Position numbers and translations under genes: made by a program. Below are positions 9,020-16,964 of a DNA stretch of 64,000 nt, one piece after another. The stretch lies in contig OZ253540.1 of assembly GCA_965262485.1 (NCBI GenBank), positions 1,736,001-1,800,000 on the forward strand, written 5' to 3'. The notes under the pieces are model-generated. The model made no database searches. It was not told the DNA's origin and saw nothing but the letters and a program-made list of their open reading frames with translations. Within the stretch, counting starts at the first letter, position 1; each line of letters opens with the position of its first letter. The DNA comes from Bin87 sp965262485. GTDB taxonomy: Bacteria > Chloroflexota > Dehalococcoidia > Lucifugimonadales > UBA3495.

Positions 9020-10156
9020 ATGGCGACGACCAAGAAAGACCCGGTGGTGGTGGTTCTGCAGATGACGGGAGCCAATGACTACCTGAATACGATCATTCCG
9101 TATACCAACCCGCACTATCGGGATAACCGTCCCAAGGTTGGCATACCCGAGGACCAGGCGCTGCCAATCGACGGCGAGCTGGGCTTCAACCCCAACATGG
9201 GGCCGATAAAGAAGCTATATGACGAAGGGAAAGTAGCCATCATCCACGGCATCGGATATGAAAACTCGCCGCGTTCGCACTTCCGATCCATGGATATCTG
9301 GCATACGTGCGAGCCCGATGTGGTGGGTACTGAAGGATGGGCAGGAAAGGTCATTCGCGATCTTGACCCTCGTGGCGAGAACGTCCTGAAAGGCGTGAAC
9401 TTCGGCCAGGGATTGCCGCGGGCGCTGGCGTTGCGCGGGGTTCCTGTAACCTCGGTGTCCGGCCTGGAGTCATACGGCGTACTGTCCAGTGTGCCCGGAG
9501 TGGCTGCTGAAGAAGACCGGAACAAGATCCTGGACCGGTTTGCCCGCATGTACGCGCCCACCATTGGCACGGGTCCGGTGATGGATTACCTGGGCCAAAC
9601 CGGTCGCGATGCGCTGGAAGGCGCGGACATCATCCGGTCTGCCCCGGAGCAGTATTCCTCCACGGTGGAATATGCGGAAACTCCGGTGGCCAAATATCTG
9701 CGGGATATCGCGCAAGTATATCTGGCTGACCTGGGGACCCAACTTTTCTACACTCAGCACGGCAGTTTCGATACGCATTTCAATCAGCCGCCGATGCACA
9801 CGAAACTGTGGATTGATATGTCGCGGGCGATTAGCGATTTCTTCGATGATCTGCAAGAACATGACGCGGGCGACAATCTCATCATGGTGCTGTTTACCGA
9901 GTTTGGCCGCCGGGTGAAGGACAACGGCACCGGGACCGACCACGGCGCCGGCGGAGCTGCCTTCGTAATCGGGAACCAGGTGAAGGGCGGTATGTACGGA
10001 ACGTATCCGTCGCTGAAGCCGGAGGACCTGAGCCAGGGCGATCTGGAACCCAACTACGACTTCCGCGGGTTGTATTCGACGGTCATCGAACGGTGGTTGG
10101 GACTGGATGCGGTGCCCATCGTTGGCGGCAAGTTCGAGCAAATGGCTTTTGTGTAA
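9020..10156 (+). CDS. DUF1501 family protein (alkaline-phosphatase-like fold)
   Basis: 378 residues from the ATG at 9020, which follows GGGAGGAA; the longer in-frame start at 8984 has no such site. The family is recognised from VVLQMTGANDYLNTIIPY at the N-terminus, GFNPNMGPIKKLYDEGKVAIIHG, the SHFRSMDIWHT segment and the C-terminal FGRRVKDNGTGTDHGAGGAA. The last carries the conserved acidic and His residues of the sulfatase/phosphatase-like superfamily. Usual members have a Tat signal, but this one starts directly with the first strand and should be cytoplasmic unless carried by a partner. It pairs with the DUF1800 gene just upstream. The substrate is unknown. Confidence 0.9.
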   Translation: MATTKKDPVVVVLQMTGANDYLNTIIPYTNPHYRDNRPKVGIPEDQALPIDGELGFNPNMGPIKKLYDEGKVAIIHGIGYENSPRSHFRSMDIWHTCEPDVVGTEGWAGKVIRDLDPRGENVLKGVNFGQGLPRALALRGVPVTSVSGLESYGVLSSVPGVAAEEDRNKILDRFARMYAPTIGTGPVMDYLGQTGRDALEGADIIRSAPEQYSSTVEYAETPVAKYLRDIAQVYLADLGTQLFYTQHGSFDTHFNQPPMHTKLWIDMSRAISDFFDDLQEHDAGDNLIMVLFTEFGRRVKDNGTGTDHGAGGAAFVIGNQVKGGMYGTYPSLKPEDLSQGDLEPNYDFRGLYSTVIERWLGLDAVPIVGGKFEQMAFV

Positions 10157-10189
10157 GCCGCGCCGACTTAGTTTTTGGGGAGGTCAAAA

Positions 10190-11188
10190 ATGCTTACTAC
10201 AGTAGCCGCCGGAAGGGTGTTCGACTACAGCTTTTGTCTGGGGATGTACGGCATGTCCGGGCAGGGATTCTGGACGCCGCAGGATTTCGCGCTGGCCGAC
10301 GACGGGTTGGTTTACGTAATCAACCGGGGTGCGGAAGAATTGGGACAGCGCATCAGCAAGGTAACGCTGGATCACCAGTTTCTGGGACAGTACGGTTCTT
10401 TTGGCCGGGGCGACGGGCAGTTTGTCTGGCCGCGCTCGATTGCGCTGGACCGAGCCGGCAACGTTTACGCTTGCGACGATCATTTGAACCGGATTTCGGT
10501 TTTCGGGCCGGATGATGCTTTCGTGTGCAGTTGGGGTGAATCCGGCAGCGGTGAAGGCCAGTTGAGTGGACCGAGCGGATTGGCCTTCGACCCGGACGAT
10601 AACTTGGTGGTAGTCGATGGCATGAATCACCGGGTGCAGAGGTTTACCAGGGACGGGACGTTCCTGGGCGGCTTCGGGCGACAGGGAGATGGCGACGGCG
10701 AGTTCAACCTGCCCTGGGGTTTGTGCGTGGACGACGCGGGCAACATCTTTGTGGCCGACTGGAAGAACAACCGTGTGCAGAAATTCGACGCGGACGGCAA
10801 CTTCCGGCTCAAGCTGGAGGTTTCTGCATCTGGCGTGGGCGACCTGCATGGGCCAACCGGTGTAGCCGTGGATTCAGAAGGGGACATATACGTTACCGAC
10901 TGGGGAAATCACCGGGTCCAGGTTTACGCATCCGACGGCAGGTTCATCGCTACCCTGGTGGGAGATGCGCAGGATCCGTCCCCCTGGACACAGACCTATA
11001 TCGACGCCAACCCGGATATCATCAAGGCGCGCCGAAGGGTTAATCTGGAACCGGAGTGGAGGTTCCGCAGACCGGTGGCGGTGAAGGTTGATAAACAGGA
11101 CCGCATATTTGTGCTGGAGGCTGCGCGCCACCGCATACAGGTTTACGACAAGGTTAAGGATTACGAAGAGCATCCGTTGAACCTGTAA
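10190..11188 (+). CDS. NHL-repeat beta-propeller protein
   Basis: 332 residues from the ATG at 10190 behind GGGGAGG. It carries a series of NHL repeats of about 47 residues: GQFVWPRSIALDRAGNVYAC, GQLSGPSGLAFDPDDNLVVV, GEFNLPWGLCVDDAGNIFVA and GDLHGPTGVAVDSEGDIYVT, each followed by a DxxNNRVQKF-like strand. This predicts a five- or six-bladed propeller. NHL propellers bind proteins, RNA or carbohydrate, or act as lyases. It is third gene of the DUF1800-DUF1501 operon, 33 bases after the DUF1501 stop, so a scaffold for those two is a reasonable inference. No signal peptide is seen. Confidence 0.88.
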   Translation: MLTTVAAGRVFDYSFCLGMYGMSGQGFWTPQDFALADDGLVYVINRGAEELGQRISKVTLDHQFLGQYGSFGRGDGQFVWPRSIALDRAGNVYACDDHLNRISVFGPDDAFVCSWGESGSGEGQLSGPSGLAFDPDDNLVVVDGMNHRVQRFTRDGTFLGGFGRQGDGDGEFNLPWGLCVDDAGNIFVADWKNNRVQKFDADGNFRLKLEVSASGVGDLHGPTGVAVDSEGDIYVTDWGNHRVQVYASDGRFIATLVGDAQDPSPWTQTYIDANPDIIKARRRVNLEPEWRFRRPVAVKVDKQDRIFVLEAARHRIQVYDKVKDYEEHPLNL

Positions 11189-11229
11189 CGGTTGAGCGCC
11201 ATCTGAAGTCATTGATCATCGGGTTTGCT

Positions 11230-11261
11230 GGGGGTAGCGGCGCGAGAGCGTCACTACCCCC
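11230..11261 (+). terminator. hairpin after the NHL gene, possible terminator
   Basis: GGGGGTAG (11230-11237) pairs perfectly with CTACCCCC (11254-11261) over a 16-base loop, 42 bases after the NHL stop codon. There is no T-tract, so it is only a weak candidate. Confidence 0.3.
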
Positions 11262-11331
11262 AAGCGTGGGAATTGCCAACGCACTGGAGGCTTGGGCCGG
11301 ATGGCTTACGGCTGGCAGGATCGCGGGGAGC

Positions 11332-11476
11332 ATAACGACGTGGCAATCGCGATGAGGTTGAACACACGTCGGCGAACCACCGTTGCTACGGCGACGAGAT
11401 TGCCAACCCCCGCATCGAGTGCGGGGTCGCGATGACGGTAGGCCGGTTTGGTTTGACAAGGTGGGTACGCGTGAGC
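11332..11476. repeat. dispersed palindromic repeat, family A copy
   Basis: A near-complete copy: GACGTGGCAATCGCGATGAG, the GAACACACGTCGGCGAACCA centre, CTACGGCGACGAGATTGCC, a GC hairpin (CCCCGCATCGAGTGCGGGG), and the terminal GACAAGGTGGGTACGCGTGA. The same order recurs at 12507-12654 and, interrupted by IS110, at 30300-31732. It fills the space between two convergent genes. Confidence 0.8.
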
Positions 11477-11485
11477 AGTGTCGTC

Positions 11486-12526
11486 CTAGCGGGATGGGGA
11501 GTTGCGTAAGGTGCTTTGCGGGTAGAATTTCGTCCATGCTGACCGGAAGACGATGGTTGCCGGCAGTTCCCGGAGGCCGCCGCCGGTTCCTATCGCCACG
11601 GACGTTTCCGCTGCCAAAACTCCATCTGCCAACACTTCCTCAGGCGGGGCGACGGTTCCGTCGGCGCGACGCAGGTCGGCGGCGCGAATGGCCCCCGTGT
11701 GGCTGTCGCTCCAAATTGCGACCGGGATTCCGCCCACCACATCACTCAACACTTCGGCCTGGGCCACGTCGTTGTAGGGCCAGGCGGCAGCGTCGTCTCC
11801 GATGACGAGACCAACCACGTGCCGATCTCCGGGCAGTTGTCCGGTAAATGGCTGTACAGGTTGCGCCACGGACAATAACTTGGCACCCGGATGCGCGGCG
11901 TTCCAATGACCCCAAGTGGTCAACTGGGCTGGGATCAGATCGAGAGCCCTGCCGGCCCGGGGGCCGGCGATGGCTGCACCCAACGGCTGTGACCAGACGC
12001 TGCCGGTATCGTGGTCGTACCAGGTCATGGCGCCTTTATAGAGGGCTCCCTGATTTCCGAATACGACAGCGCTGTCCCCAATCCTGCGGTCATGCACCAT
12101 GGCCGTGTAGCACAACGGGCACCAGGTTACCAACACCGGCACGCCGCCCACGACATCGTTCACCATTTCACGGTTGTAGAGAATACCGAGTGGATACGCC
12201 CTGGCGTCGCCGTTGATGGCCAGCCCGATCACCGGTTCGTCCTCCTGGAGATTGGCTACGGCAACGTCGATGAACATCGGGTCGTACACGGGTGGTATGT
12301 CGTCGGGTCGTCGCAGTTGGTGGTATGCCGAATCGACGAAGTCCGGCGCAGTTGATCCGGTTGGGCCGATGAATTCATCGACTGGGCCGTCAACAACCAC
12401 GTCGTAAGGGCGAGCGTACTGGGCGGTTGCCGACGGCTGGGTCGGGTCGGAGCAACCGGAGCTGCCGACGATCAATACGGATGCCAGCAACCCAGCCACG
12501 ATGTTCACGCGTACCCACTTTGTCAT
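11486..12526 (-). CDS. DUF3179 lipoprotein
   Basis: 346 residues. Signal peptide MTKWVR, then a hydrophobic core and lipobox VGSSGC (Cys25), so it is probably anchored outside the membrane. DUF3179 signatures: PVIGLAINGDARAYPLGILY, the paired-cysteine motif VTWCPLCYTA, FGNQGALYKGAMTWYDHDTGS and WSQPLGAAIAGPRAG. Function of the family is not established; the WCPLC motif resembles a thiol or metal site. The first codons lie inside a family A repeat (see findings). It appears monocistronic, with the znu operon upstream on the same strand behind the repeat. Confidence 0.88.
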   Translation of the reverse strand: MTKWVRVNIVAGLLASVLIVGSSGCSDPTQPSATAQYARPYDVVVDGPVDEFIGPTGSTAPDFVDSAYHQLRRPDDIPPVYDPMFIDVAVANLQEDEPVIGLAINGDARAYPLGILYNREMVNDVVGGVPVLVTWCPLCYTAMVHDRRIGDSAVVFGNQGALYKGAMTWYDHDTGSVWSQPLGAAIAGPRAGRALDLIPAQLTTWGHWNAAHPGAKLLSVAQPVQPFTGQLPGDRHVVGLVIGDDAAAWPYNDVAQAEVLSDVVGGIPVAIWSDSHTGAIRAADLRRADGTVAPPEEVLADGVLAAETSVAIGTGGGLRELPATIVFRSAWTKFYPQSTLRNSPSR

Positions 12527-12654
12527 TGCGAGCGTAGCGTGGCAATCTCGTTGAGGCTGAACACACGTCGACGAACCGCCGTAGCTACGGCGACGAGATT
12601 GCCACGTCGCTGCGCTCCTCGCAATGACAGATTAAAGTGGGTACGCGTGAGGTA
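12507..12654. repeat. complete palindromic repeat, family A
   Basis: This is the most complete copy, about 148 bp. The left end TCACGCGTACCCACTTTGTC continues as ATTGCGAGCG; the right end is CTCGCAATGACAG, then AAAGTGGGTACGCGTGAGG. The ends are inverted repeats of each other over roughly 25-30 bases, with a centre carrying GTAGCTACGGCGACGAGATT. It looks like a MITE or REP-like element. The left arm provides the start codon of the DUF3179 gene. Confidence 0.8.
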
Positions 12655-12681
12655 TAACACGATCTTGCCCGTTGACGGATT

Positions 12682-13572
12682 TTAGGGCTGGCGGATGCCC
12701 ACCGATTCGCTGGAATCTGCCGGGCGCGCGGGGCGTCTCCGCAACCTGGCCAGCAAGGTCCAGCGTCTCGGGGACGCCACGACCACCACCAGCAAAATGC
12801 CGACTGACGTTACCACGATTGCCGGGCCGGTGGGCAAATTCAGATAGTAGGACAAATACAAACCGGTTACGACCGCAACCAGCGCAGCCGCCACCGTAGC
12901 GGCCATCATTGTCGCCAGGCGTCGGGCCAACAATGTACCGGTAACCGCCGGCACTACCAGCAATGACATTACCATCACGTTGCCCACCGTTTTCAGTGCG
13001 GCCACTGTGGTTAGCGCAACCAGGAGGGGAAGCATGTATTCCAGGAACCGGACCGGCACTCCGGATGCTTCTGCTACCGCTGCGTCGTAGGTGGTGAATA
13101 CGAGCTCTTTGTAGAAAAGACGCACCACGAGCAGAACGCCGGCGGCCAACAGCCCAACCACCAGAACATCGTTCCAGGATGCGCCCAACACGTTGCCGAA
13201 AAGCACGCTGAGGAGGTCTCCGGCGTAGTTGGCGGACGTGTCGATGATGATCACGCCCACGGCGAACCCACCGGCGAACATGACCCCAATGACCGCGTCG
13301 ATGCGAACCCCAGCGCGGCGAGTAACCGCCGAAATCGTTAGAGATGCGGGAATCGCCCACAACAACGCTCCGACGAATATGTTGATGCCGAGGAGGAAGG
13401 CTGCGGCCATGCCGGTCAGGGCGGAATGGGCGATAGCGTCGCCGAGGAACGCCATGCCTCGCAGCACGACGAAGGTTCCGACTACGCCGCAGGCGGTGGC
13501 GGCCAACGCCGACACCAGCAGGGCGCGTTGCATGAACCCAAATTGCATGGGTTCGATGATCAGATCGAGCAA
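12682..13572 (-). CDS. znuB: metal (zinc/manganese) ABC transporter permease, ZnuB type
   Basis: 296 residues with seven to nine predicted membrane helices; ABC-3 family. Diagnostic parts are MQRALLVSALAATACGVVGT and LRGMAFLGDAIAHSALTGMA near the N-terminus, FGNVLGASWNDV in the middle and KTVGNVMVMSLLVVPAVTG, the coupling region, late. It forms the channel for Zn2+ or Mn2+ import across the membrane. It lies 112 bases after the substrate-binding gene and two genes after a Zur-like regulator on the same strand. No ATP-binding subunit gene is present, which is unusual. The C-terminal tail is Arg-rich and cytoplasmic. Confidence 0.88.
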   Translation of the reverse strand: MLDLIIEPMQFGFMQRALLVSALAATACGVVGTFVVLRGMAFLGDAIAHSALTGMAAAFLLGINIFVGALLWAIPASLTISAVTRRAGVRIDAVIGVMFAGGFAVGVIIIDTSANYAGDLLSVLFGNVLGASWNDVLVVGLLAAGVLLVVRLFYKELVFTTYDAAVAEASGVPVRFLEYMLPLLVALTTVAALKTVGNVMVMSLLVVPAVTGTLLARRLATMMAATVAAALVAVVTGLYLSYYLNLPTGPAIVVTSVGILLVVVVASPRRWTLLARLRRRPARPADSSESVGIRQP

Positions 13573-13684
13573 TTCACGCCTCTCGGAAACATCCGGAAAC
13601 CACGATCCGAACGACCGCGACCCGAACGAAGGGAATTATTGAGCCGAATTGTGCGTAAGTTGCGCATAGAGACGCTGCGAACAT

Positions 13685-14911
13685 TCATCTGAGGTGGGCG
13701 GCGAGCGCGTCAGCGTTGGCCCGCATCATCTCCAGGTAAGTTGGGTAATCAACGTCGGGCGTCGACCGAATGATACCGACGGAAATCCCGGCATCGCGCG
13801 CCACCTGTGCCAGGGCATCTGCGGAAAATTGCGGTTCGGAAAATACGGCCGGAAGGTTCCGGTCCCCCACCAGATCAAGGACTGCAACTATATCGTCAGG
13901 GGCGACGTCTCCACCGTGGCTGCCCACGAACGCCTGCACCTCGAATCCGTAACGGGAACCGAAATATCCATAGGCGTCGTGGAAGGTGACCAACACGCGC
14001 CGACTTGACGGGATCTCGGCAATTTTGGCGGAGATGTACCCGTCCAGCGCTTCCAGTTGGCTGATGTAGTCGGCCGCGTTGTCCAGATACTCCGGGGCGT
14101 TGACCGGATCGGCGGCGACCAGGCCGTTGGCGATTTGGTTGACGTAGTGCACTGCGAAATGCGGGTCTAACCAGAAGTGCGGGTCGCCGCGGAGACGAGC
14201 CTGGCCGTGGCCGTCGTCGTCGTGGCCGTCGTCGTCGTGGCCGTCGTCGTGGCCGTCGTCGTCGTGGCCGTCGTCGTGGCCGTCGTCGTCGTGGCCGTCG
14301 TCGTCGTGGCCGTCGTCGTCGTGGCCGTCGTCGTGGCCGTCGTTGTCGTGGCCGTCGTCGTCGTGGCCGTCGTCGTCGTGGCCGTCGTTGTCGTGGCCGG
14401 TTGCCGGAAACGGCGACTCGTTCATCCGGCTGGGCGTTAGTCCGTCGGATGCTACGATTTGCACCGCATCCGGGGATGCCGAGCCTTGAATGAGCCGGTC
14501 CAGGTTGACAAATAATCCGGCGCCGTTGGAGACGATCAGGCTGGCCTGGGAGACTTCGACGTTGTCCCGCGGCGTGATCTGATAGGTGTGGACATCGCTT
14601 CCCGGCGGCACCAGGTTGTAGATCGAGACGCGATTGCCGCCGACCTGACGGACCAGATCGGCCAGCACCGCGGTAGTGGCGACCACACTGATGGGTTCGG
14701 GTTCGGCGGATTGATCGGAGGAGGTAGGCGCAGTTGCAGCGGCGGGTTCGCCGGGTGCAAGGGGTGTGGCAGGGTCCGTAGTCGCGGCGGTGCCGCAGGC
14801 GGACAGGAGGGCCACCGACAACGCCAGGACAGACATGGCTGCCAGTAGCCAAGAGCGTCGATTGGCGCTACCGCGAATTGCTGAGAAATCAGGTCTGGTG
14901 CCGGGGGTCAT
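13685..14911 (-). CDS. znuA: zinc ABC transporter substrate-binding lipoprotein, ZnuA type
   Basis: 408 residues from the ATG at 14911, chosen because GAGGAGG precedes it; an in-frame start at 14938 lacks a site. Lipobox LLSAC. Cluster A-1 signatures: VVATTAVLADLVRQVGGN, PPGSDVHTYQITPRDN with a metal His, HFWLDPHFAVHYVNQIANGL with a second His, VTFHDAYGYFGSRYG and FSEPQFSADALAQVA. Between the first two His sites is an extended loop of 13 Gly-His-Asp units, the histidine-rich zinc-sequestering loop typical of ZnuA but much longer and almost purely Asp/His. It captures Zn2+ outside the cell for ZnuB. AT-rich palindromes upstream suggest Zur control. Confidence 0.9.
   Translation of the reverse strand: MTPGTRPDFSAIRGSANRRSWLLAAMSVLALSVALLSACGTAATTDPATPLAPGEPAAATAPTSSDQSAEPEPISVVATTAVLADLVRQVGGNRVSIYNLVPPGSDVHTYQITPRDNVEVSQASLIVSNGAGLFVNLDRLIQGSASPDAVQIVASDGLTPSRMNESPFPATGHDNDGHDDDGHDDDGHDNDGHDDGHDDDGHDDDGHDDDGHDDGHDDDGHDDGHDDDGHDDDGHGQARLRGDPHFWLDPHFAVHYVNQIANGLVAADPVNAPEYLDNAADYISQLEALDGYISAKIAEIPSSRRVLVTFHDAYGYFGSRYGFEVQAFVGSHGGDVAPDDIVAVLDLVGDRNLPAVFSEPQFSADALAQVARDAGISVGIIRSTPDVDYPTYLEMMRANADALAAHLR
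14205..14396. repeat. 12/15-bp tandem repeat encoding GHDD/GHDDD units
   Basis: Inside znuA, units coding for GHDDD, GHDND or GHDD (15 or 12 bases) repeat 13 times with very little variation. Both unit sizes keep the reading frame, so copy-number change would lengthen or shorten the metal-binding loop without breaking the gene. On the other strand it forms a Val/Ala-only ORF that is not a gene. Confidence 0.85.
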
Positions 14912-14935
14912 TTCGCCTCCTCTCGATTTGGTAAT

Positions 14936-14978
14936 CAATATATTGTCTCAATAAATTCCACAGTTGATTGTAAGTATC
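14936..14978 (-). promoter_or_regulatory. AT-rich palindromes upstream of znuA, candidate Zur operator
   Basis: CAATATATTG (14936-14945) is a perfect palindrome. It overlaps ATTGTCTCAAT (14942-14952), and TTGAT and ATCAA form a further dyad around 14964-14980. All lie 25-70 bases upstream of the znuA start in an AT-rich island. A Fur-family regulator gene is next door. The exact site cannot be fixed without a consensus. Confidence 0.4.
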
Positions 14979-15009
14979 AATACCATTTGCTAATAAAAAA
15001 AGCTCGGTT

Positions 15010-15477
15010 TCAGTCCAGGGCGCAGGAGCCGCAGCGCCCGTAAACTTCAAGCCAATGGCCGCTCATTTGGAAACCCGCCTGAGTGGCGGCTGCTTCAAGC
15101 AAATCCTCCACGTCGCAACCCACGAGATCGGAAGACATACCGCACACGGCGCACAGCAGGTGATGATGGTGGCCCTCATGGCTCAGTTGGTAGCGTATCT
15201 CGCCATCTTCGAGGAGTACGCGGCACACGAGATCGGTGCGGACCAGCAGGCGCAGGCCACGATAAACGGTGGCGCGACCAACGCAGGGCAGCGAGGCGCA
15301 GAGGTCTTCGGCGGTGAAAGGCCGACTCTGCGCGGCGACGGCGCCAATGACCAGACGGCGGGGTTCGGTGTCCCGGTAGCCCAGGCTGGACAGTTCTTCC
15401 ACCATGTCATCCACCACCGCGGCGGAACGCGGGCGCGGGTGCACATGGCCCTGGTGCTTGATGTTGGCAGACGTCAT
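15010..15477 (-). CDS. zur: Fur-family regulator, probable zinc uptake regulator Zur
   Basis: 155 residues. The winged helix covers about 20-95 (AEDLCASLPCVGRATVYRGL as recognition region). The metal-sensing part has EGHHHHLLCAVCG with Cys109 and Cys112, and a C-terminal CGSC pair, Cys149 and Cys152, which together form the structural zinc site of Fur proteins. It precedes znuA (about 100 bases) and znuB on the same strand, so zinc is the likely co-repressor; Fur or PerR is less likely from context. The N-terminal extension HQGHVHPRPR is His-rich and slightly unusual. Autoregulation is plausible but not shown by the sequence. Confidence 0.85.
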   Translation of the reverse strand: MTSANIKHQGHVHPRPRSAAVVDDMVEELSSLGYRDTEPRRLVIGAVAAQSRPFTAEDLCASLPCVGRATVYRGLRLLVRTDLVCRVLLEDGEIRYQLSHEGHHHHLLCAVCGMSSDLVGCDVEDLLEAAATQAGFQMSGHWLEVYGRCGSCALD

Positions 15478-15584
15478 AAACGATACCCAGTTTCAGAAAG
15501 ATGATAGGGCAGAGCGCAACTACTGTCAACGACCGGCAGCGCCGGGGGGAGTTGCCGTGCGACGGGTGTTGCAGGGTTGACGAT

Positions 15585-15727
15585 CCGGGCCTTTTTAAAG
15601 TTGTGGAAATTAACCACCCGCTCGTCCTGAGCCTGTCGAAGGACGGTTGCCGATGGTTCGACAAGCTCACCATGAGCGGGTGTTAGGGGACTTTGAGCGG
15701 AGGTCGGGGGACTTTGAAAAGGCCCTG
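15585..15727. repeat. palindromic element, family B (copy 1)
   Basis: It begins GGGCCTTTTTAAAGTTG and ends ACTTTGAAAAGGCCC, so the ends are inverted repeats. Inside is CCCGCTCGTCCTGAGCCTGT and later TTCGACAAGCTCACCATGAG, also arms of an inverted repeat. A second copy in the opposite orientation is at 43457-43585. Probably a MITE-like or REP-type element. Confidence 0.75.
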
Positions 15728-15728
15728 C

Positions 15729-15758
15729 TTGACGATGCGTTGCGCTTAGGGATATATT
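15729..15758 (+). promoter_or_regulatory. promoter upstream of the FmdB-like gene
   Basis: TTGACG at 15729-15734, an 18-base spacer, TATATT at 15753-15758, about 65 bases before the start codon. It directly abuts the end of the family B repeat. Confidence 0.5.
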
Positions 15759-15823
15759 CTGCGCATTGAACCGGTGGCCGGTTGGGTCGCGGGTGAATGA
15801 TTTGTCCAGCGGGAGTGTTGAAA

Positions 15824-16063
15824 ATGCCGATTTATGAATACGCGTGCCCCACCTGTGGGCATAAGTTTGAAAAGTTGCAGTCCATGTCAGCGAAAGGCGC
15901 CGATTGCCCTCACTGCGAGCAGCCGGCCAAGCGGGCCATTTCGGTGTTCGCGGCGGTGAGCAAGGGCGACGGGTTTGCCAGTAGTATGGCTGACCTTGGC
16001 GGTTCGCCGATGCCCATGCCGATGGGCGGCGGATGCGGCGGAGCCTGCGGCTGCGGTCACTGA
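15824..16063 (+). CDS. FmdB-type zinc-ribbon protein
   Basis: 79 residues from the ATG at 15824 (MPIYEYACPTCGHKFEKLQ); the in-frame upstream codons carry no family similarity. The two knuckles CPTCG (8-12) and CPHC (about 28-31) form the zinc ribbon of the FmdB/CxxC_CxxC_SSSS family, often described as putative regulators though function is unproven. The tail is Met/Gly/Cys-rich (GGGCGGACGCGH), common in the family and perhaps a second metal site. It is a single-gene unit with its own promoter and a strong terminator. Confidence 0.88.
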   Translation: MPIYEYACPTCGHKFEKLQSMSAKGADCPHCEQPAKRAISVFAAVSKGDGFASSMADLGGSPMPMPMGGGCGGACGCGH

Positions 16064-16104
16064 CGCCCGACCAAATCCGGTTTTCATAGCATCGCTGTCC
16101 GAGT

Positions 16105-16140
16105 ATCGCCGTCCGAAAACCGGGCGGCGATTTTCTTTTT
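16105..16140 (+). terminator. intrinsic terminator of the FmdB-like gene
   Basis: ATCGCCGTCCG pairs with CGGGCGGCGAT with one bulge over an AAAAC loop, followed by TTTTCTTTTT. It lies 42 bases after the FmdB stop and against the end of the converging membrane-protein gene. Confidence 0.8.
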
Positions 16141-16910
16141 CACTGTGAAGCGCCGGATGAACCAACGGAGATTGCGGAGGATGCCGCTCGACGGGTGGCG
16201 GCCCATTTACGATACCATAACACGACGGCGCCGACGGACAGCAACAGAACGGCTCCGAGGATGGAGGTGAGGGCGACCCGCATGGTGGCGTCGAACCAGA
16301 AACCGCCGGGGAACAGTATCAGCAGGTAGTCGGTGTGCGGATTCAGAATCCACAGATCGTTGGCGAAACTGAGTTGGTGGAACAGCAGGAAGAGTTGCCG
16401 GAAGCTGGCCAGGGATACTAAACCGACTGCCAGCACGGAGGCCAGTGTGATTGCGCCCGACCAGATCGCCAGCCGCGCCGCCGTGGGGATGAATTGCCGG
16501 CGCCTGGAGATGCAGCCCACGGCAGCCAGCGCAACGATCCACAAGATGGATCCAATCCCAACCCAATAGGTGCCTCGCACCAGTCGTTTGACGTCGTACA
16601 TGTGGGCGATCTCGCGGGCGTTGAACACATCCTGTTCGACGCCGTATATCTGAGCGCGAACGGCGAGGGGTTCCGTGCCGGTATTGAAGTATGACCGCAG
16701 TTCTCCGCCGATGCGGTCGAGGTCGGCATCGGTGATGCCGGATCGGACGGCGGTGTCGTAGCGGTCGAAACCGTTTCGATAGAGGCCGGGATCGTTGATG
16801 GCCCAGGCCACGGAGCCGGCTACCAGGAACAACAGACAAGCGGGAACTATCAGGGCGGTGCCCATGCGCCGGGTCATCTCCAGCGGGCGGGTCAGGCGGG
16901 CGAGTACCAT
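16140..16910 (-). CDS. DUF1461 (TIGR01906-type) integral membrane protein
   Basis: 256 residues, about five hydrophobic helices: one near the N-terminus (ALIVPACLLFLVAGSVAWAI), two in the middle and two toward the end. A roughly 90-residue loop lies between helices 1 and 2, with FNAREIAHMYDVKRLV before helix 2. The later FHQLSFANDLWILNPHTDYL and FPGGFWFD match the conserved part of the family. The function of this family is not known. A SerGlyAla-rich tail is cytoplasmic. It is transcribed toward the FmdB terminator, which could serve both directions. Confidence 0.8.
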   Translation of the reverse strand: MVLARLTRPLEMTRRMGTALIVPACLLFLVAGSVAWAINDPGLYRNGFDRYDTAVRSGITDADLDRIGGELRSYFNTGTEPLAVRAQIYGVEQDVFNAREIAHMYDVKRLVRGTYWVGIGSILWIVALAAVGCISRRRQFIPTAARLAIWSGAITLASVLAVGLVSLASFRQLFLLFHQLSFANDLWILNPHTDYLLILFPGGFWFDATMRVALTSILGAVLLLSVGAVVLWYRKWAATRRAASSAISVGSSGASQ

Positions 16911-16964
16911 GAACTAACCGTATCACTTGCCGGCGTAAGGGAGCAACGGGGCGGTGTCATCGAG

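Noticed and set aside
7859..9115. 418-residue ORF antisense to the DUF1800 gene
   Set aside because: No recognisable motif, and the sense strand has a convincing protein with ribosome-binding site.
12632..13360. 242-residue minus-strand ORF overlapping znuB
   Set aside because: It is an Arg/Gly/His-rich shadow of the permease frame; the permease shows clear family motifs.
14177..14440. Val/Ala-only ORF on the plus strand
   Set aside because: It is the antisense of the GHDD repeat in znuA and has no homology or start signal.
13896..14852. 318-residue Arg-rich minus-strand ORF over znuA
   Set aside because: A different frame of the same DNA with composition of a shadow ORF; znuA motifs are in the other frame.
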